From Microbacterium aoyamense (GTDB taxonomy: Bacteria; Actinomycetota; Actinomycetes; Actinomycetales; Microbacteriaceae), in NCBI RefSeq assembly GCF_023155855.1, contig NZ_JAKNUT010000007.1, forward strand, positions 179,822-243,821: a stretch of 64,000 bases of DNA, in the 5' to 3' direction. The translations under genes were made by a program, and so were the position numbers. Positions 54,787 to 63,885 of this stretch are shown in pieces. Position 1 is the first letter of the stretch. Every line of letters starts with the position of its first letter. The notes below the pieces were generated by a model. It was not told the DNA's origin. It worked only from the letters and a program-made list of their open reading frames with translations, and did no database searches.

Positions 54787-55757
54787 ATCGATTCGGTTGG
54801 ATCGCGATCACCGCGATCGCTCCCATTGCGTGGGGGAGCACGTACGTCGTGACCCGCAACCTGCTGCCTGCGGACTATCCCCTGTGGGGCGGGGTGCTGC
54901 GTGCGCTGCCGGCCGGACTCCTCGTGCTGCTCCTGGCCCGTCGGCTGCCGACGGGGTCGTGGTGGTGGCGCTCGCTCGTGCTCGGCATCTTGAACGTGGG
55001 CGGTTTCTTCGTCTTGATCTACGTCGCCGGTCAGCGCCTGCCGTCGGGTCTTGCATCCACCCTGATGTCGACGTCCGCCGCGTGCATGCTCCTCTTCGCG
55101 TGGCTGCTGCTGCACCGTCGCCCTCGGCTGGCCGCCGTCGTCGGTGCGAGCGTCGGACTCGTCGGGGTCGGCGTCATGCTCGGTTTCGACGGCTCCGGTG
55201 CCGACCCGGTGGGAGTCGCCGCGTCGCTCGGCGCGATGGTGTCGTCGTCGATCGGCTTCGTCCTCACGGTGCGCTGGGGCTCGGACATCCCGGCACTCAC
55301 GATGACCTCGTGGCAGCTCGTCGGCGGATCCCTCGTCCTTGTTCCCGCCGCGCTGCTCGTCGAAGGTGCTCCGCCCGCGCTCACGCTCGAGTCGGGCCTC
55401 GGGTTCGCGTATGTCACGCTCGTCGCTACGGCGGTCGCCTACGTCGCGTGGTTCGCGGGCCTGCGGCATCTGTCCCCCGGGGTGGTCGGAATCGTCGGTC
55501 TGCTCAACCCCGTGACGGGCGTCGTGCTCGGGGTGATCGTGGCCGGCGAGGGGTTCGGCTTCTCGCAGGCGGTCGGGCTCGTGCTCGTGCTGGTCGGGGT
55601 GGTGCTCGGCTCTCTGCCCCCGCGCCGGACGCCGGTCTCGAGCCCCGGGTCCGAGCTCTCGAGTGCGCGGTCGCCGCACTCGCGGGACCGGATCGGCAGA
55701 ATTGCGTCCCGAGACGGCACTCGCCGCGCGCGCCGAGCCCCGTCGCGCATGATGTGA
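54777..55757 (+). CDS. EamA/DMT-family exporter
   Basis: The 326-residue protein has ten predicted membrane helices in two EamA repeats (PIAWGSTYVVTRNLLP and LLNPVTGVVLGVIVAGEGF) and a basic, Ser/Arg-rich C-terminal tail of about 45 residues. It probably exports a toxic compound or metabolite, controlled by the divergent MarR protein. The substrate is unknown. The start codon lies inside an operator. Confidence 0.9.
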   Translation: MEGNRFGWIAITAIAPIAWGSTYVVTRNLLPADYPLWGGVLRALPAGLLVLLLARRLPTGSWWWRSLVLGILNVGGFFVLIYVAGQRLPSGLASTLMSTSAACMLLFAWLLLHRRPRLAAVVGASVGLVGVGVMLGFDGSGADPVGVAASLGAMVSSSIGFVLTVRWGSDIPALTMTSWQLVGGSLVLVPAALLVEGAPPALTLESGLGFAYVTLVATAVAYVAWFAGLRHLSPGVVGIVGLLNPVTGVVLGVIVAGEGFGFSQAVGLVLVLVGVVLGSLPPRRTPVSSPGSELSSARSPHSRDRIGRIASRDGTRRARRAPSRMM

Positions 55758-55764
55758 TGGGGTC

Positions 55765-56325
55765 ATGACCCGAGCTCTTCTCGTCATCGACATGCAGCGC
55801 GCGTTCGACGACCTCTCGTTCTGGGGGCCGACGACCAATCCGGCGTGCGAGGAGAACGTGGCGGCGCTCGCGGCGCAGTGGACGCGGACGGGCGAACCCA
55901 TCGTCGTCGTCCACCACGATTCGACCTCGCCCGGCTCGCCCCTGAACCCCGACGAGCCCGGCAACGCGCTCGTCGACGTCGTCGCCGCGATCGAACCGGC
56001 GCTCACGGTGGGCAAGCACGTCAACTCGGCGTTCTACGGCGACCCCGATCTGCATGCGTGGCTGAAGTCGCAGGAGATCTCGGAGCTCGTGATCTGCGGC
56101 ATCCAGACCAACATGTGCGTCGAGACTACGGCGCGCATGGCGGGCAATCTCGGCTACGACGTGACGGTCGCGCTCGACGCCACGCGCACGTTCGACCTGT
56201 CCACGGACGTCGCCGGCCTGGGTGTCGTGACGCGCACGGCGGACGAGCTCATGGCGACGACCGCATTGGATCTGCAAGCCGGCGGCTTCGCGACGATCGC
56301 GACGACCGCGTCGCTCATCGACTGA
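55765..56325 (+). CDS. Isochorismatase-like cysteine hydrolase
   Basis: The 186-residue protein has the catalytic triad of the family: aspartate in ALLVIDMQRAF (D9), lysine in LTVGKHVNSAF (near residue 83) and cysteine in GIQTNMCVETTARMAGNLGYDV (near residue 118). It hydrolyses an amide or vinyl ether; nicotinamidase-type and isochorismatase-type substrates are both possible. It starts seven bases after the exporter, so it probably belongs to the MarR-controlled unit. Confidence 0.9.
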   Translation: MTRALLVIDMQRAFDDLSFWGPTTNPACEENVAALAAQWTRTGEPIVVVHHDSTSPGSPLNPDEPGNALVDVVAAIEPALTVGKHVNSAFYGDPDLHAWLKSQEISELVICGIQTNMCVETTARMAGNLGYDVTVALDATRTFDLSTDVAGLGVVTRTADELMATTALDLQAGGFATIATTASLID

Positions 56326-56368
56326 TCTCGGTTGCCGGGAGCCCGCGCGACGGCAGGCCCGTGCGTCG

Positions 56369-57829
56369 TCAGAACGGTGGGTGCTCATGGGTTGCCTGTG
56401 CGTGATCGGGGGGACTCGATGAAACGAATCGCACCATCGATGGCGGTCTATCTCGGTAAGTTCGGCCCGTCGGGCTCCTCCATTCGAGGACTCCGTCGCC
56501 GAGCTGACGTACGGTCCAGTCGGTCGCGTGCTTGAGGGTGTGATGCCGGCGGCAGAAGTTCGCGAGATTGCACACGGATGTCTCGCCCCCGAGACCGGCA
56601 TCGATCGTGTGGTCTGAATCGCAGCGTCGCGCGGGTCGGCGGCAGCCGGGGAAGCGGCAGCGCTCGTCGCGTGCGGCGAGGAAGCGTCTTATGTCGGCGT
56701 TCGGCCGGTAGCGGTCGACGGCGAGCACGGCCCCCGTGAGCGGGTGCGTGATCACGCGATCCCACCCGGGTGCTCTCGAGCAGAGCCGACGTGCTGTCGT
56801 GAGGTCGACAGGGCCGTAGCCGGCGAGCAGTGCGGGCGAATCGTCGGCACCTGCCAGCGAAAGCGCCGGCACCGTCACCTGCACGTGAGCGGTGATCGCC
56901 GCGAGGGCATCGCCGTCGCCGTGGGCGGCGGGAGCGCCGGCGAGGAGGAGATCGGCGAGGATGTCGGCGCGCAGCTGGTCGATCGTGCGGACCTCTGCGA
57001 TCTCGTCGGGTCGAGTCATGACCTGGTCGCACACGCGATCCTCCGAGGCATGTGCGGGGTCGGCGTCTGCGTTCTGTTCGTCGAGCGCCTGGCCAGCGCC
57101 GGCCGGGAGGCCGAAAGCGTTGCTCCCGCCCGCGCGAGCGCTCGTGCCGTGGCATCCATCGTCGGATCGGACGTCCTCACCCTGACGGTCGTCGTCTTGC
57201 ACGGTGCGCGCCATCTGAGTCAGCCGGTCGGCGATCGCGTAGGCGAGGGTGGCGGGAAGATCGGCGAGCAGGCGGGCCATGCCGTCGTCGAGATCGATCA
57301 CGCGCACCCTTCGGTCGTCCTGCGCGTGCCGAGTGCGCTCGGCGGCGGCATCGGGATCGAGCTGTGCCGCGATCGCCTTGGCGTGGCCGCGCAACAGCGC
57401 AGGAGTGGTCTCGGATGCGATCTCGATGACCATGGCTTCGAAGCGTCGTCGAGCATCGTCGTCTTCGATCGCAGCGCCGGCGTCGAGGATCGCGCTGACG
57501 TGACCGGCATCCATCCGCCCCTCACGCCACGCGGACAGGACGGAAGGGAACTTCGTCTCGAGCGCGACGGCGTCGCCCATGCGGGTCTGCACCGTGCGGT
57601 CGCTGACCCTCATGGCGAGGCCGAGCTCGGCCGAGATCTCACGCATCGGGATGTCGGCCGAGCTGCGGGGAGCATGCGGACGGCGCGCGACCGCCAGGTC
57701 GACGGCGGCGGACAGCAACTCCCATTCGCGAGCCTGGCACCGTGCGATCGCCGCGCGCGTCTCGACCATCTCGGTGACGAGCGCGTCGAGCTCAGGCCAT
57801 GACCCGGGTGTCGAAATGTGCGTGCCCAT
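56369..57829 (-). CDS. DUF222-HNH endonuclease-like protein
   Basis: The 486-residue protein has a DUF222 helical region (about residues 20-350) and a C-terminal HNH domain with CRFPGCRRPARRCDSDHTIDAGLGGETSVCNLANFCRRHHTLKH. This architecture is abundant and often repeated in actinobacterial genomes, where such genes are part of 13E12-type repetitive elements. The start is taken as ATG 57829 (GGAG upstream), because the ORF up to 57964 is AT-richer and unsupported. It is divergent from imuA. Confidence 0.87.
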   Translation of the reverse strand: MGTHISTPGSWPELDALVTEMVETRAAIARCQAREWELLSAAVDLAVARRPHAPRSSADIPMREISAELGLAMRVSDRTVQTRMGDAVALETKFPSVLSAWREGRMDAGHVSAILDAGAAIEDDDARRRFEAMVIEIASETTPALLRGHAKAIAAQLDPDAAAERTRHAQDDRRVRVIDLDDGMARLLADLPATLAYAIADRLTQMARTVQDDDRQGEDVRSDDGCHGTSARAGGSNAFGLPAGAGQALDEQNADADPAHASEDRVCDQVMTRPDEIAEVRTIDQLRADILADLLLAGAPAAHGDGDALAAITAHVQVTVPALSLAGADDSPALLAGYGPVDLTTARRLCSRAPGWDRVITHPLTGAVLAVDRYRPNADIRRFLAARDERCRFPGCRRPARRCDSDHTIDAGLGGETSVCNLANFCRRHHTLKHATDWTVRQLGDGVLEWRSPTGRTYRDRPPSMVRFVSSSPPDHAQATHEHPPF

Positions 57830-57873
57830 GAGACTCCGATGAAAGAGGGATCGCGATGTGGGCACTGCGCGAC

Positions 57874-57887
57874 TTCTGAGTTCAGAA
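57874..57887. promoter_or_regulatory. Inverted repeat TTCTGA-GT-TCAGAA
   Basis: A perfect 6-2-6 palindrome lies in the AT-richer gap between the DUF222 gene and imuA. A second, AATCTG-N3-CAGATT, lies at 57903-57917. Either could be an operator for the DUF222 gene, but the binding protein is unknown. Confidence 0.4.
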
Positions 57888-57973
57888 TAGCATCTATCTT
57901 CGAATCTGCAACAGATTGCTCGAACATCTTGCAATGTCTGCGGATCCGCGTACAGTCGGAGCATCGCAGAAAT

Positions 57974-57987
57974 AGAACATACGTTCT
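57974..57987. promoter_or_regulatory. SOS (LexA) box upstream of imuA
   Basis: AGAACATACGTTCT contains GAAC-N4-GTTC, the core of the actinobacterial LexA box, placed about 20-35 bases before the imuA start and overlapping its probable promoter. It should keep the mutagenesis cassette off until DNA damage. Confidence 0.85.
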
Positions 57988-58008
57988 GATAGATCGATGG
58001 GGGGCATC

Positions 58009-58752
58009 GTGCTGGCGACCGCTACTCGCGCACCGGTTCAAGCCGATGACGTGCAGCGCCTGCGCGCACAACTCGATCGTATGCAGGGCCGCCGACTCGA
58101 CGCGCCCGTTCTTCCTGTCATCCCTCCCCTCGCCGATCTGCTGCCCGGCGGTGGCCTCAAGCCCGGCGCGGCGTACTCGCTGCCGCGGTCGACGTCGCTT
58201 CTGCTCGCCCTGATGGCGCAGGCCTCGCAAGACGGCTCGTGGTGCGGTGTCGTGGGGATGCCTCGGCTCGGCGCCGAAGCGGCCGAGGCGATGGGGGTCG
58301 ATCTGTCTCGGCTCGTGCTGATCCCCGATCCCGGCGCGCGCTGGCTCGCCGTCACCGCGACGATCGCCGATGTGCTCCCCGTCGTCGCCGTCCGTCCCAG
58401 CGGGCGAGCCCCCGACGGCGAGGTCGCGCGGCTCGCCGCGCGGCTGCGCGACCGCGGAGCGGTGCTGCTGGTGCAGGGTCCGTGGCCGCAGACCGAGGCG
58501 GTGCTCGAACTCGGCGAACAGGCGTGGACGGGCATCGGCCGCGGGCACGGCTATCTGCAGGAGCGCAGGATCACCATCACCTCCGCGAGCAGGCGGTGGC
58601 CGACTCCCCGGCGCACGCGTGTGCTGTTGCCGGATGCCTCGGGCGCGGTCGACACGGCGCCGGTGATCCTCAGCCGGATCGAGCCCCGGTTCGAGCACCG
58701 AGAAGAGCCTGCGGTCGAGGAACACGGCGTCGAGTGGTCGAGGGCGGGGTGA
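58009..58752 (+). CDS. imuA: ImuA-type SOS mutagenesis protein
   Basis: The 247-residue protein is RecA/SulA-related in fold but short: PVLPVIPPLADLLPGGGLKPGAAYSLPRSTSLLLALMAQAS has the collapsed nucleotide-binding region typical of actinobacterial ImuA. It helps assemble the mutasome with ImuB and DnaE2. I chose GTG 58009 (GGGGGG upstream; N-terminus LATATRAPVQADDVQRLRAQL); ATG 57997 is the alternative. It overlaps imuB by four bases. Confidence 0.88.
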   Translation: MLATATRAPVQADDVQRLRAQLDRMQGRRLDAPVLPVIPPLADLLPGGGLKPGAAYSLPRSTSLLLALMAQASQDGSWCGVVGMPRLGAEAAEAMGVDLSRLVLIPDPGARWLAVTATIADVLPVVAVRPSGRAPDGEVARLAARLRDRGAVLLVQGPWPQTEAVLELGEQAWTGIGRGHGYLQERRITITSASRRWPTPRRTRVLLPDASGAVDTAPVILSRIEPRFEHREEPAVEEHGVEWSRAG

Positions 58753-60398
58753 GTGCGGTGATGGATGCTCCGGTCCGCAGTCTCGTGCTGTGGTTCCCCG
58801 ATTGGCCCGTGACGGCGCTCACCCGCGCGTCGGCGTCCGAGCCGCCGCGACGGGGTCGTGTGCGCGCCCCTGCGCCCCCTCCTGAGGTACAGACGCTCGA
58901 TCCCGCCCTGCCGATCGCCGTCGTCGAGGGGAACGCGGTCGTCGCCTGCTCGGCGGCGGCGCGGGCGGAGGGCGTACGGCGCGGGCAGCGCCGCCGTGAC
59001 GCACAGTCGCGGTGCCCGGGGCTGCGGATCATCCCCGCCGACATCGCCCGGGATCACCGTGCCTTCGCACCCGTCATCGCGCACATCGAAGAGAAGGCAC
59101 CGGGCGTGCAGCTCGTGCGCCCCGGGCTCTGCGCGCTGCGCGCACGCGGACCCGCCCGCTACTACGGCGGAGAGAGCGAAGCGGCGCGCATGCTGATCGC
59201 CGAGCTGCGCGAGATCGGGTTCGGCGACGTTCGTGCGGGGATCGCCGACGGCCCCTTCACGGCCGAGCAGGCGGCCAGAGCGGGTGCCGTGCGGAGCGAT
59301 CCCGTCTTCGTCGTGCCGTCCGGGGGAGCGGCCGGATTCCTCGCGCCGCTCTCGGTCGCGGTGCTCGAAGAAGCAGCGCTCGGGGCCCCAGAGAGCCGTC
59401 GCCCCGCGAGCGACGACCTCGTGGGCCTCCTCGCCCGGCTCGGCGTGCAGACGCTCGGCGACTTCGCCGCGATGCCTCCCGATCGCGTGCGCGAGCGTTT
59501 CGGGGGGCGTGGCATCCGCCTGCATGCCCTCGCCGGCGGGCGCGATTCGCAACCCGTCCAGCCGCGCACGCCTCCGCCCGAGCTGCAGCGCGACGTCGCC
59601 TTCGAGCCTCCGCTCGAGATCGCCGATCAGGTCGCGTTCGGCATGCGCGTCGTCGCCGACGACTTCATCGCGGGGCTCGGCGCGATCGATCTCGTGTGCA
59701 CCGAGCTGCGGGTCGAGCTCGTCGGCGACCGGGGCGAGCGCAGCGAGCGGGTGTGGCTGCATCCCGCCTCGTTCGACGCGGCGGCGGTCGTCGACCGCGT
59801 GCGCTGGCAGTTGGGCGAAGACACCGAGAGCCTGCGCAGCGGAGTCACGCTCGTGCGGATCACTCCCGAGGCGGTGGATGCGGCATCCCACCATCGCCCC
59901 GCGATCTTCGGCTCCGCGCCCGAAGAGAAGGTGCACCACGCGCTCTCGCGCGTGCAGGCGATGCTCGGTCATCGCGCCGTCGTCACGCCCGCGGTCGGCG
60001 GCGGCAGATGGCTGACCGAGCGGCAGGTGCTCGTGCCGTGGGGCGATCGCGCCGTCGTCGCGAAGGAGCGCGCGCGGCCGTGGCCGGGGAGCCTGCCCGA
60101 TCCGCTGCCGACGACGGTGTTCGCCGAGCCGCCGACGGTCGAGGTGCTGACCCTCGGCGGGTACGCGGTCGAGGTCGACGACCGGGGCGCGGTCACGGCG
60201 GTGCCGGCCGTGCTCGTCGAGGGCGGGCGCGTGCGGCGGATCGAGGTGTGGGCGGGCCCGTGGCCCGTCGTCGAGAGGGGATGGGATCCCGCACGCGCTC
60301 GCCGCGCGCATCGGTTCCAGGTGGTCGACGACGACGGGGGCGCCTGGCTTCTCGTGTGCGACCGGGGGTCGTGGACGATCGAGGGCAGCTATGACTAG
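58749..60398 (+). CDS. imuB: ImuB, Y-family-like mutasome subunit
   Basis: The 549-residue protein has the fold of Y-family polymerases (LVLWFPDWPVTALT, LPIAVVEGNAVVACSAAARAEGVRRGQRRRDAQSRCPGLRII) but lacks the catalytic acidic residues, as expected for ImuB. It is a hub that bridges DnaE2, the beta clamp and ImuA. GTG 58749 overlaps the imuA stop (GTGA); ATG 58761 is the alternative. Twelve bases separate it from dnaE2. Confidence 0.92.
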   Translation: MSAVMDAPVRSLVLWFPDWPVTALTRASASEPPRRGRVRAPAPPPEVQTLDPALPIAVVEGNAVVACSAAARAEGVRRGQRRRDAQSRCPGLRIIPADIARDHRAFAPVIAHIEEKAPGVQLVRPGLCALRARGPARYYGGESEAARMLIAELREIGFGDVRAGIADGPFTAEQAARAGAVRSDPVFVVPSGGAAGFLAPLSVAVLEEAALGAPESRRPASDDLVGLLARLGVQTLGDFAAMPPDRVRERFGGRGIRLHALAGGRDSQPVQPRTPPPELQRDVAFEPPLEIADQVAFGMRVVADDFIAGLGAIDLVCTELRVELVGDRGERSERVWLHPASFDAAAVVDRVRWQLGEDTESLRSGVTLVRITPEAVDAASHHRPAIFGSAPEEKVHHALSRVQAMLGHRAVVTPAVGGGRWLTERQVLVPWGDRAVVAKERARPWPGSLPDPLPTTVFAEPPTVEVLTLGGYAVEVDDRGAVTAVPAVLVEGGRVRRIEVWAGPWPVVERGWDPARARRAHRFQVVDDDGGAWLLVCDRGSWTIEGSYD

Positions 60399-60410
60399 GC
60401 GGTACGCCTG

Positions 60411-63400
60411 ATGGGGTTCAACAATCCGTCCGTGCCGTGGTCCGAGATGGAGCGAGTGCTCAGCGATCGCCGCCGCCCCGGTGCGAGTCCGCCGGTCGGG
60501 GCCGACGGCGGCGACAGCCCGGCGTGGTCGCGCAAGCGGGGCCCGTACGTCGCGCCGAAGATCGAGCGTCCTGTCGAGACCGTGCCGTATGCCGAGCTGC
60601 ACGCGCACTCGTCGTACTCGTTCCTCGACGGGGCGTCTTCGCCCGAAGAATTGGCCGAAGAGGCGGAGCGGCTGGGTCTCGACGCTCTGGCGATCACCGA
60701 CCACGACGGGTTCTACGGCATCGTGCGGTTCGCCGAGGCATCCGAGACCCTCGCCCTTCAGACCGTCTTCGGGGCCGAGCTGTCGCTCGAGCTGCCGGGG
60801 CCCCAGAACGGCGAGGCCGACCCCGTCGGCGCGCACCTGCTCGTGCTCGCACGAGGGGAGGAGGGCTATCACCGGCTGGCGGGCGCCATCACGCACGCCC
60901 AGCTGCAGGGGGCCGAGAAGGGGCGGCCGGTGTACGACCTCGACGAGCTCGCCGCGCAGCTCGACGATCACGCCGTGATCCTGACGGGATGCCGCAAGGG
61001 CGCCGTCCGGCGCGCTCTCGCAGACGGCGGACCGACAGCCGCGGCGGAGGAGCTCGACCGGCTCGTGCACCTGTTCGGGAGGGATGCCGTGCATGTCGAG
61101 CTCATCGACCACGGCAATCCGCTCGATACCCGTCACAACGACGTGCTCGCAGGGCTCGCCGCCGAACGGCGCCTCCCGCTCATCGCGACGAACAACGTCC
61201 ATTACGCCGTGCCGCAGCGTCAGCTGCTCGCTGCCGCGGTCGCCGCGGTCCGCGCGAATCGCGGGCTCGACGAGCTCGACGGCTGGCTGCCCGCGCACGC
61301 GGGTGCGCATCTGCGGTCGGGGGCCGAGATGGCGGAGCGGTTCGCGCGGCATCCGGATGCCGTCGCCCGCACCGTCCCGCTCGCGGCCGAGCTCGCCTTC
61401 CCCCTGCGACGCGCGAAGCCCGCCCTGCCGAAGCAGAAGGTGCCCGAGGGCCACACGCCGATGTCGTATCTGCGTCAGCTCGTGTGGGAGGCCGCGGAGC
61501 ACAAGTATCCCGATCTGAACGAGAAGGATCGTGCCCGCATCGAGAAGGAGCTCGGTGTCATCGAGATGAAGGACTTCCCCGGGTACTTCCTGATCGTGTG
61601 GGGAATCGTGCAGGAGGCGCGGCGCCGCGGCATCCTGTGCCAGGGGCGCGGCTCGGCGGCCAACAGCGCCATCTGCTATCTGCTCGACATCACGGCGGTC
61701 GACGCGATCGCCTACGACCTGCCGTTCGAGCGGTTCCTGTCTTCGCTGCGCGAGGAGGAGCCCGACATCGACGTCGACTTCGACTCGGATCGGCGCGAAG
61801 AGATCATCCAGTGGGTCTACCGCGAGTACGGACGCGATCGCGCGGCGCAGGTCGCGAACGTCATCCAGTACCGTCCGAAGAACGCGATCCGCGACATGGC
61901 CAAGGCGCTCGGGCACTCACCGGGGCAGCAGGACGCCTGGTCGAAGCAGGTCGAGGGCTGGGGCGCCCTGCTCGAGACGAGCGCCGGGCACGACATCCCC
62001 GATCGCGTGCTCGAGTTCGCGGGCGAGCTGCTCAAGGCGCCGCGGCATCTCGGCATCCATTCCGGCGGCATGGTGCTCACCGACCGGCCCGTCGGCGAGG
62101 TCGTGCCCATCGAGCACGCGCGCATGGAGGATCGCACGGTCATCCAGTGGGACAAGGACGACGCCGCGTGGATGGGGCTCGTCAAGTTCGACCTGCTGGG
62201 GCTCGGGATGCTGGCGGCCCTGCAGTACTGCTTCGATCTCATCCGCGGTGCGACGGGAGAGGCGTGGGAGCTCGCGACGATCCCGAAGGAGGAGAAGGGG
62301 GTCTACGACATGCTGTGCCGGGCGGATTCGATCGGCGTCTTCCAGGTCGAGTCCCGCGCGCAGATGGGACTGCTGCCGCGCCTGCAGCCGCGCAGGTTCT
62401 ACGACCTCGTGATCGAGATCGCGCTCATCCGGCCAGGGCCGATCCAAGGCGGGGCGGTGCATCCGTTCGTCAAACGCAAGCTCGGGCTCGAACCCGTGAC
62501 GTACGCGCACGAGAAGCTGAAGCCCGTGCTCGAGCGCACGCTCGGCATCCCCGTCTTCCAGGAGCAGCTGATGCAGATGGGCATGGCGGTGGGGGGATTG
62601 ACGGGGGAGGATGCCGACCTCCTGCGCCGCGCGATGGGATCCAAGCGCGGAGTCGAGCGCATCGACTCGCTCAAAGAGAAGCTCTACAAGGGCATGGCTT
62701 CGAACGGGCTCGTCGGCGACGAGGCTGATGCGATCTACGCCAAGATCCAGGCATTCGCGAACTTCGGCTTCGCCGAGTCGCATTCGCTCTCGTTCGGACT
62801 GCTCGTGTACGCGAGCTCGTGGCTCAAGCTGCACTATCCCGGCGCGTTCCTCGCGGGATTGCTGCGGGCGCAGCCGATGGGGTTCTACTCGCCCGCGACC
62901 CTCGTGTCGGATGCCCGTCATCACGGTGTCGAGGTTCGTCGGCCCGATCTGCACCTCTCGGGCGTCGAGGCCGTCCTCGAAGGCATCGAGGGTGCCGTAC
63001 AGGACGGGAGGGATGCCTGCACCCATCGCATCCAGCCTCCCGTCGGCCTCTTCGACCGCGCCGCACCGAACGAGGACGCCGCCCATCGCCGCGACGGCGC
63101 CTTCGCCGTGCGGATGGGCCTGGCATCCGTCAAGGGCATCGGCACGCCGGTCGCCGAGCGGATCGTCGCCGCGCGCGATGCCGAGGGTGACTTCCGTGAC
63201 CTCCGCGATCTCGTGCGCCGCACGGGCGTCACGGCCGCGCAGCTCGAGGCGCTCGCGACGGCGGGGGCCTTCGAGTGCCTCGGGCTCACCCGGCGCGAGG
63301 CGATCTGGCTCGCGGGGTCGGCGGCGCAGGATCGCATCGAGTTCCTGCCCGATTCGCTCGTGTCGGTGCAGCCGCCGCTGTTCACCGATCAGACGAGCTA

Positions 63401-63806
63401 CGACGTGCTCGCCGCGGACCTCTGGGCGACGGGGGTCTCGACCGACGATCATCCCCTGACCCACTACCGGTCCGGGCTCGATGCGCGGGGCGTGCTCACC
63501 TCGATCGGGCTCCGCACGCATGAGTCGGGGCGACGCATCGAGGTCGCCGGACTCGTGACGCACCGGCAGCGGCCGGCCACGGCATCCGGCATCACGTTCA
63601 TCAACCTCGAAGACGAGCACGGTCTCGTCAACGTCATCTGCTCGGTCGGAGTGTGGAACAGGTACCGGCGGGTCGTGCGCGATGCGCCGGCGCTCATCGT
63701 GCGCGGCGTGCTCGAGCGCTCGGTCGAAGGGGTGACGAACCTGCTCGCCGACCGGTTCGAAGACCTCAGGGTGGGGGTGCAGCATCGTTCGCGGGACTTC
63801 CGCTGA
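60411..63806 (+). CDS. dnaE2: Error-prone DNA polymerase DnaE2
   Basis: The 1131-residue polymerase has an N-terminal PHP domain (AELHAHSSYSFLDGASSPEELAEEA), the palm catalytic aspartates in EPDIDVDFDSDRREE near residue 450, fingers, a helix-hairpin-helix and a C-terminal OB-fold (VAGLVTHRQRPATASGITFINLEDEHGLVNVI). It synthesises DNA across lesions with mutations during the SOS response. The protein is full length with no frameshift. An IS30-like element begins about 80 bases downstream. Confidence 0.97.
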   Translation: MGFNNPSVPWSEMERVLSDRRRPGASPPVGADGGDSPAWSRKRGPYVAPKIERPVETVPYAELHAHSSYSFLDGASSPEELAEEAERLGLDALAITDHDGFYGIVRFAEASETLALQTVFGAELSLELPGPQNGEADPVGAHLLVLARGEEGYHRLAGAITHAQLQGAEKGRPVYDLDELAAQLDDHAVILTGCRKGAVRRALADGGPTAAAEELDRLVHLFGRDAVHVELIDHGNPLDTRHNDVLAGLAAERRLPLIATNNVHYAVPQRQLLAAAVAAVRANRGLDELDGWLPAHAGAHLRSGAEMAERFARHPDAVARTVPLAAELAFPLRRAKPALPKQKVPEGHTPMSYLRQLVWEAAEHKYPDLNEKDRARIEKELGVIEMKDFPGYFLIVWGIVQEARRRGILCQGRGSAANSAICYLLDITAVDAIAYDLPFERFLSSLREEEPDIDVDFDSDRREEIIQWVYREYGRDRAAQVANVIQYRPKNAIRDMAKALGHSPGQQDAWSKQVEGWGALLETSAGHDIPDRVLEFAGELLKAPRHLGIHSGGMVLTDRPVGEVVPIEHARMEDRTVIQWDKDDAAWMGLVKFDLLGLGMLAALQYCFDLIRGATGEAWELATIPKEEKGVYDMLCRADSIGVFQVESRAQMGLLPRLQPRRFYDLVIEIALIRPGPIQGGAVHPFVKRKLGLEPVTYAHEKLKPVLERTLGIPVFQEQLMQMGMAVGGLTGEDADLLRRAMGSKRGVERIDSLKEKLYKGMASNGLVGDEADAIYAKIQAFANFGFAESHSLSFGLLVYASSWLKLHYPGAFLAGLLRAQPMGFYSPATLVSDARHHGVEVRRPDLHLSGVEAVLEGIEGAVQDGRDACTHRIQPPVGLFDRAAPNEDAAHRRDGAFAVRMGLASVKGIGTPVAERIVAARDAEGDFRDLRDLVRRTGVTAAQLEALATAGAFECLGLTRREAIWLAGSAAQDRIEFLPDSLVSVQPPLFTDQTSYDVLAADLWATGVSTDDHPLTHYRSGLDARGVLTSIGLRTHESGRRIEVAGLVTHRQRPATASGITFINLEDEHGLVNVICSVGVWNRYRRVVRDAPALIVRGVLERSVEGVTNLLADRFEDLRVGVQHRSRDFR

Positions 63807-63811
63807 GCTGG

Positions 63812-63835
63812 GGGAGTGCGGATGCCGCGGCTCCC
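63812..63835 (+). terminator. Weak hairpin after dnaE2
   Basis: GGGAG-T-GCGG pairs with CCGC-GG-CTCCC around ATG, five bases after the stop codon. No T-run follows, so termination is uncertain. Confidence 0.45.
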
Positions 63836-63885
63836 GCCGGGACGTCTCGCGCAACGTTCAGGGCCCCCGCCGAACTTGAGTTCTA

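Noticed and set aside
58551..61916. A 1121-codon open frame on the minus strand
   Set aside because: It lies antisense to imuB and dnaE2, which have clear motifs. It shows only Arg/Asp/Gly-rich sequence typical of shadows.
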